25,187 nucleotides of DNA from Aquimonas sp046318115 (lineage in GTDB: Bacteria > Pseudomonadota > Gammaproteobacteria > Xanthomonadales > Xanthomonadaceae). The position numbers and the translations under genes were made by a program. The stretch is from contig JBKCVA010000167.1 in NCBI GenBank assembly GCA_046318115.1, forward strand, positions 1 through 25,187, in the 5' to 3' direction. This document shows, piece by piece, positions 24,172-25,187 of the stretch; the first letter of the stretch is position 1; each line of letters starts with the position of its first letter. The notes under the pieces were generated by a model, which was not told the DNA's origin, searched no databases, and saw only the letters and a list, made by a program, of their open reading frames with translations.

Positions 24172-25187
24172 GGGAATTGACCTCCCCCCAAAAACGGCGG
24201 TCTCAAGAATCAAGCGCAACACGTTTAGCGAACTCGGCCATCTCCTTGGCCATCATCTCTTCCGGGGTCAGCCACCCCAACGTTTGACGGGGTCTGCCGT
24301 TGAGCAGCCGGGCGATGTCGTTGAGGTGGGTCTGGCTCACCTGCGATAGGTCGGTGCCCTTCGGCAGGAACTGGCGTAGCAGACCATTGGTGTTCTCGTT
24401 GCTACCGCGCTGCCAGGGGGCGTGCGGGTCGGCGAACCAGATCTCCAGGTTCAAGCGCTCGGAGAGTTCGGCATGGCAGGCCATCTCGCTACCGCGATCG
24501 TAGGTCAGGCTCTCGCGCAGGAAGCTGGGCAGCTTCTTCAGCTGGCGCGTGAAGCCCTCCAGTGCGGCCTGCGCGGTGCAGCCCTCCATCTTGCACAGCA
24601 CGACGAAGCGGGTCTTGCGCTCCACCAGCGTGCCGACGCCCGAGCGGTTGTACGCCCCCTTGATAAAGTCCCCCTCCCAGTGCCCCGGCAGCAGACGGGT
24701 GTCGATCTCCTCGGGGCGATGCACGATGCGTTGGGCTTCCGGCACGAAGCTGGCGCCCGCAGCGGTGGTGCGTCGCCGCCCGCGCTGGGGTTTGGATTGG
24801 CGAAGCGCATCCACCATGCCCTTCTTCAACGCGCCGCGCGGATGCGCGTAGATCGCCGCGTACACGGTTTCGTGGCTGACCCGCCACGCAGGATCGTCCG
24901 GATGCATGTGCCGCAGTCTGGCGGCGATCTGCTGCGGCGACCAGCGCCGGTAGACCAGCCAGGCGTAGACGCGTCGGTACAAGGGCGTGCCCTCGATCAA
25001 CCGGCGCCGCCGCACGCTGCGCTGCCGACGCTGGCGGTAGCCCGATCCCGCCGCACGGCTGCTGTAGGCCTCAGCCTCCGCACAGCGGTTGCGCGACAGC
25101 TCCCGCGACACAGATGACACGTTCCTGCCCAGACGCCGCGCCACGGACCGCAGGCTGGCGCCGTTCCCAATCTCGATCTCGATCATC
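24172..25187 (-). mobile_element. IS30-family insertion sequence, one end beyond the window
   Basis: The element is defined by its transposase. The terminus past the transposase stop probably includes the sequence around 24172-24196 (GGAATTGACCTCCCCCCAAA). The partner inverted repeat is outside the window, so the boundary is an estimate. Confidence 0.6.
24203..25187 (-). CDS. IS30-family transposase, N-terminus beyond right edge
   Basis: The frame is open to the right edge; the visible 327 codons start within IEIEIGNGASLRSVARRLGR, the helix-turn-helix that in IS30 transposases follows a short leading segment. The HTH continues to about 33 (NVSSVSRELSRN). The DDE core shows Asp in PGHWEGDFIKG, Asp in SLTYDRGSEM, and Glu in GSNENTNGLLRQFLPKGTDL, a segment diagnostic of the IS30 family. 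The C-terminal NGRPRQTLGWLTPEEMM is also typical. It catalyses cut-and-paste or copy-out movement of the element in the cytoplasm. Nothing in the visible part is broken, so the element may be active. Confidence 0.95.
   Translation of the reverse strand, partial: MIEIEIGNGASLRSVARRLGRNVSSVSRELSRNRCAEAEAYSSRAAGSGYRQRRQRSVRRRRLIEGTPLYRRVYAWLVYRRWSPQQIAARLRHMHPDDPAWRVSHETVYAAIYAHPRGALKKGMVDALRQSKPQRGRRRTTAAGASFVPEAQRIVHRPEEIDTRLLPGHWEGDFIKGAYNRSGVGTLVERKTRFVVLCKMEGCTAQAALEGFTRQLKKLPSFLRESLTYDRGSEMACHAELSERLNLEIWFADPHAPWQRGSNENTNGLLRQFLPKGTDLSQVSQTHLNDIARLLNGRPRQTLGWLTPEEMMAKEMAEFAKRVALDS

Overview
The window is high-GC DNA that looks chromosomal and most resembles a gammaproteobacterium of the order Xanthomonadales (Lysobacter/Dokdonella-like). 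This placement is inferred from three things: the number of secreted serine proteases, the C-terminal '(I/V)F-x-NGFE' tail on two unrelated exported proteins, and the codon bias. No rRNA or housekeeping marker is present to prove it.

Left part (1-7144, minus strand): two subtilisin-like S8 proteases lie in tandem. The downstream one is cut by the left edge. The upstream one is a 1955-residue giant with an I9 propeptide, a PA insert, eight Ig-like units of exactly 105 codons each, and an IPTL-CTERM-like tail. A U-tract terminator separates them. Centre-left (7336-11640): a phytanoyl-CoA-dioxygenase-like gene on the plus strand converges on a minus-strand pair, a patatin-like lipase followed by a sulfotransferase. 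A small two-helix membrane protein lies further upstream. From 11791 to 13743 there is a secreted delta-60/InlB-repeat protein ending in the GFE tail.

Middle (13744-16755): this is the strangest part. A good sigma70-type promoter leads into a 39-codon leader ORF and a complete three-way attenuator with a strong intrinsic terminator, but no biosynthetic operon follows. Downstream are two tandem tRNA-like sequences with abnormal anticodon loops, then a slipin/SPFH gene with a strong RBS, then a frameshifted LprI/DUF1311-like gene.

Right part (16841-25187, all minus strand): a putative SleB-like cell-wall hydrolase without a signal peptide overlaps (TGATG) a lipoprotein gene, a layout like effector and immunity genes. 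Next come a 56-residue secreted peptide, an S1 protease whose His and Asp are separated by a large inserted domain, a lysyl-endopeptidase-like protease with the GFE tail, a small anchored protein of visibly lower GC, and a truncated IS30-family element at the right edge.

Overall this is an accessory region dominated by exported hydrolases: two S8 proteases, two S1 proteases, one lipase and one possible wall hydrolase. That fits a lytic or scavenging lifestyle. The genes are mostly single transcription units with their own Shine-Dalgarno sites. The only likely operons are patatin-sulfotransferase and hydrolase-lipoprotein.
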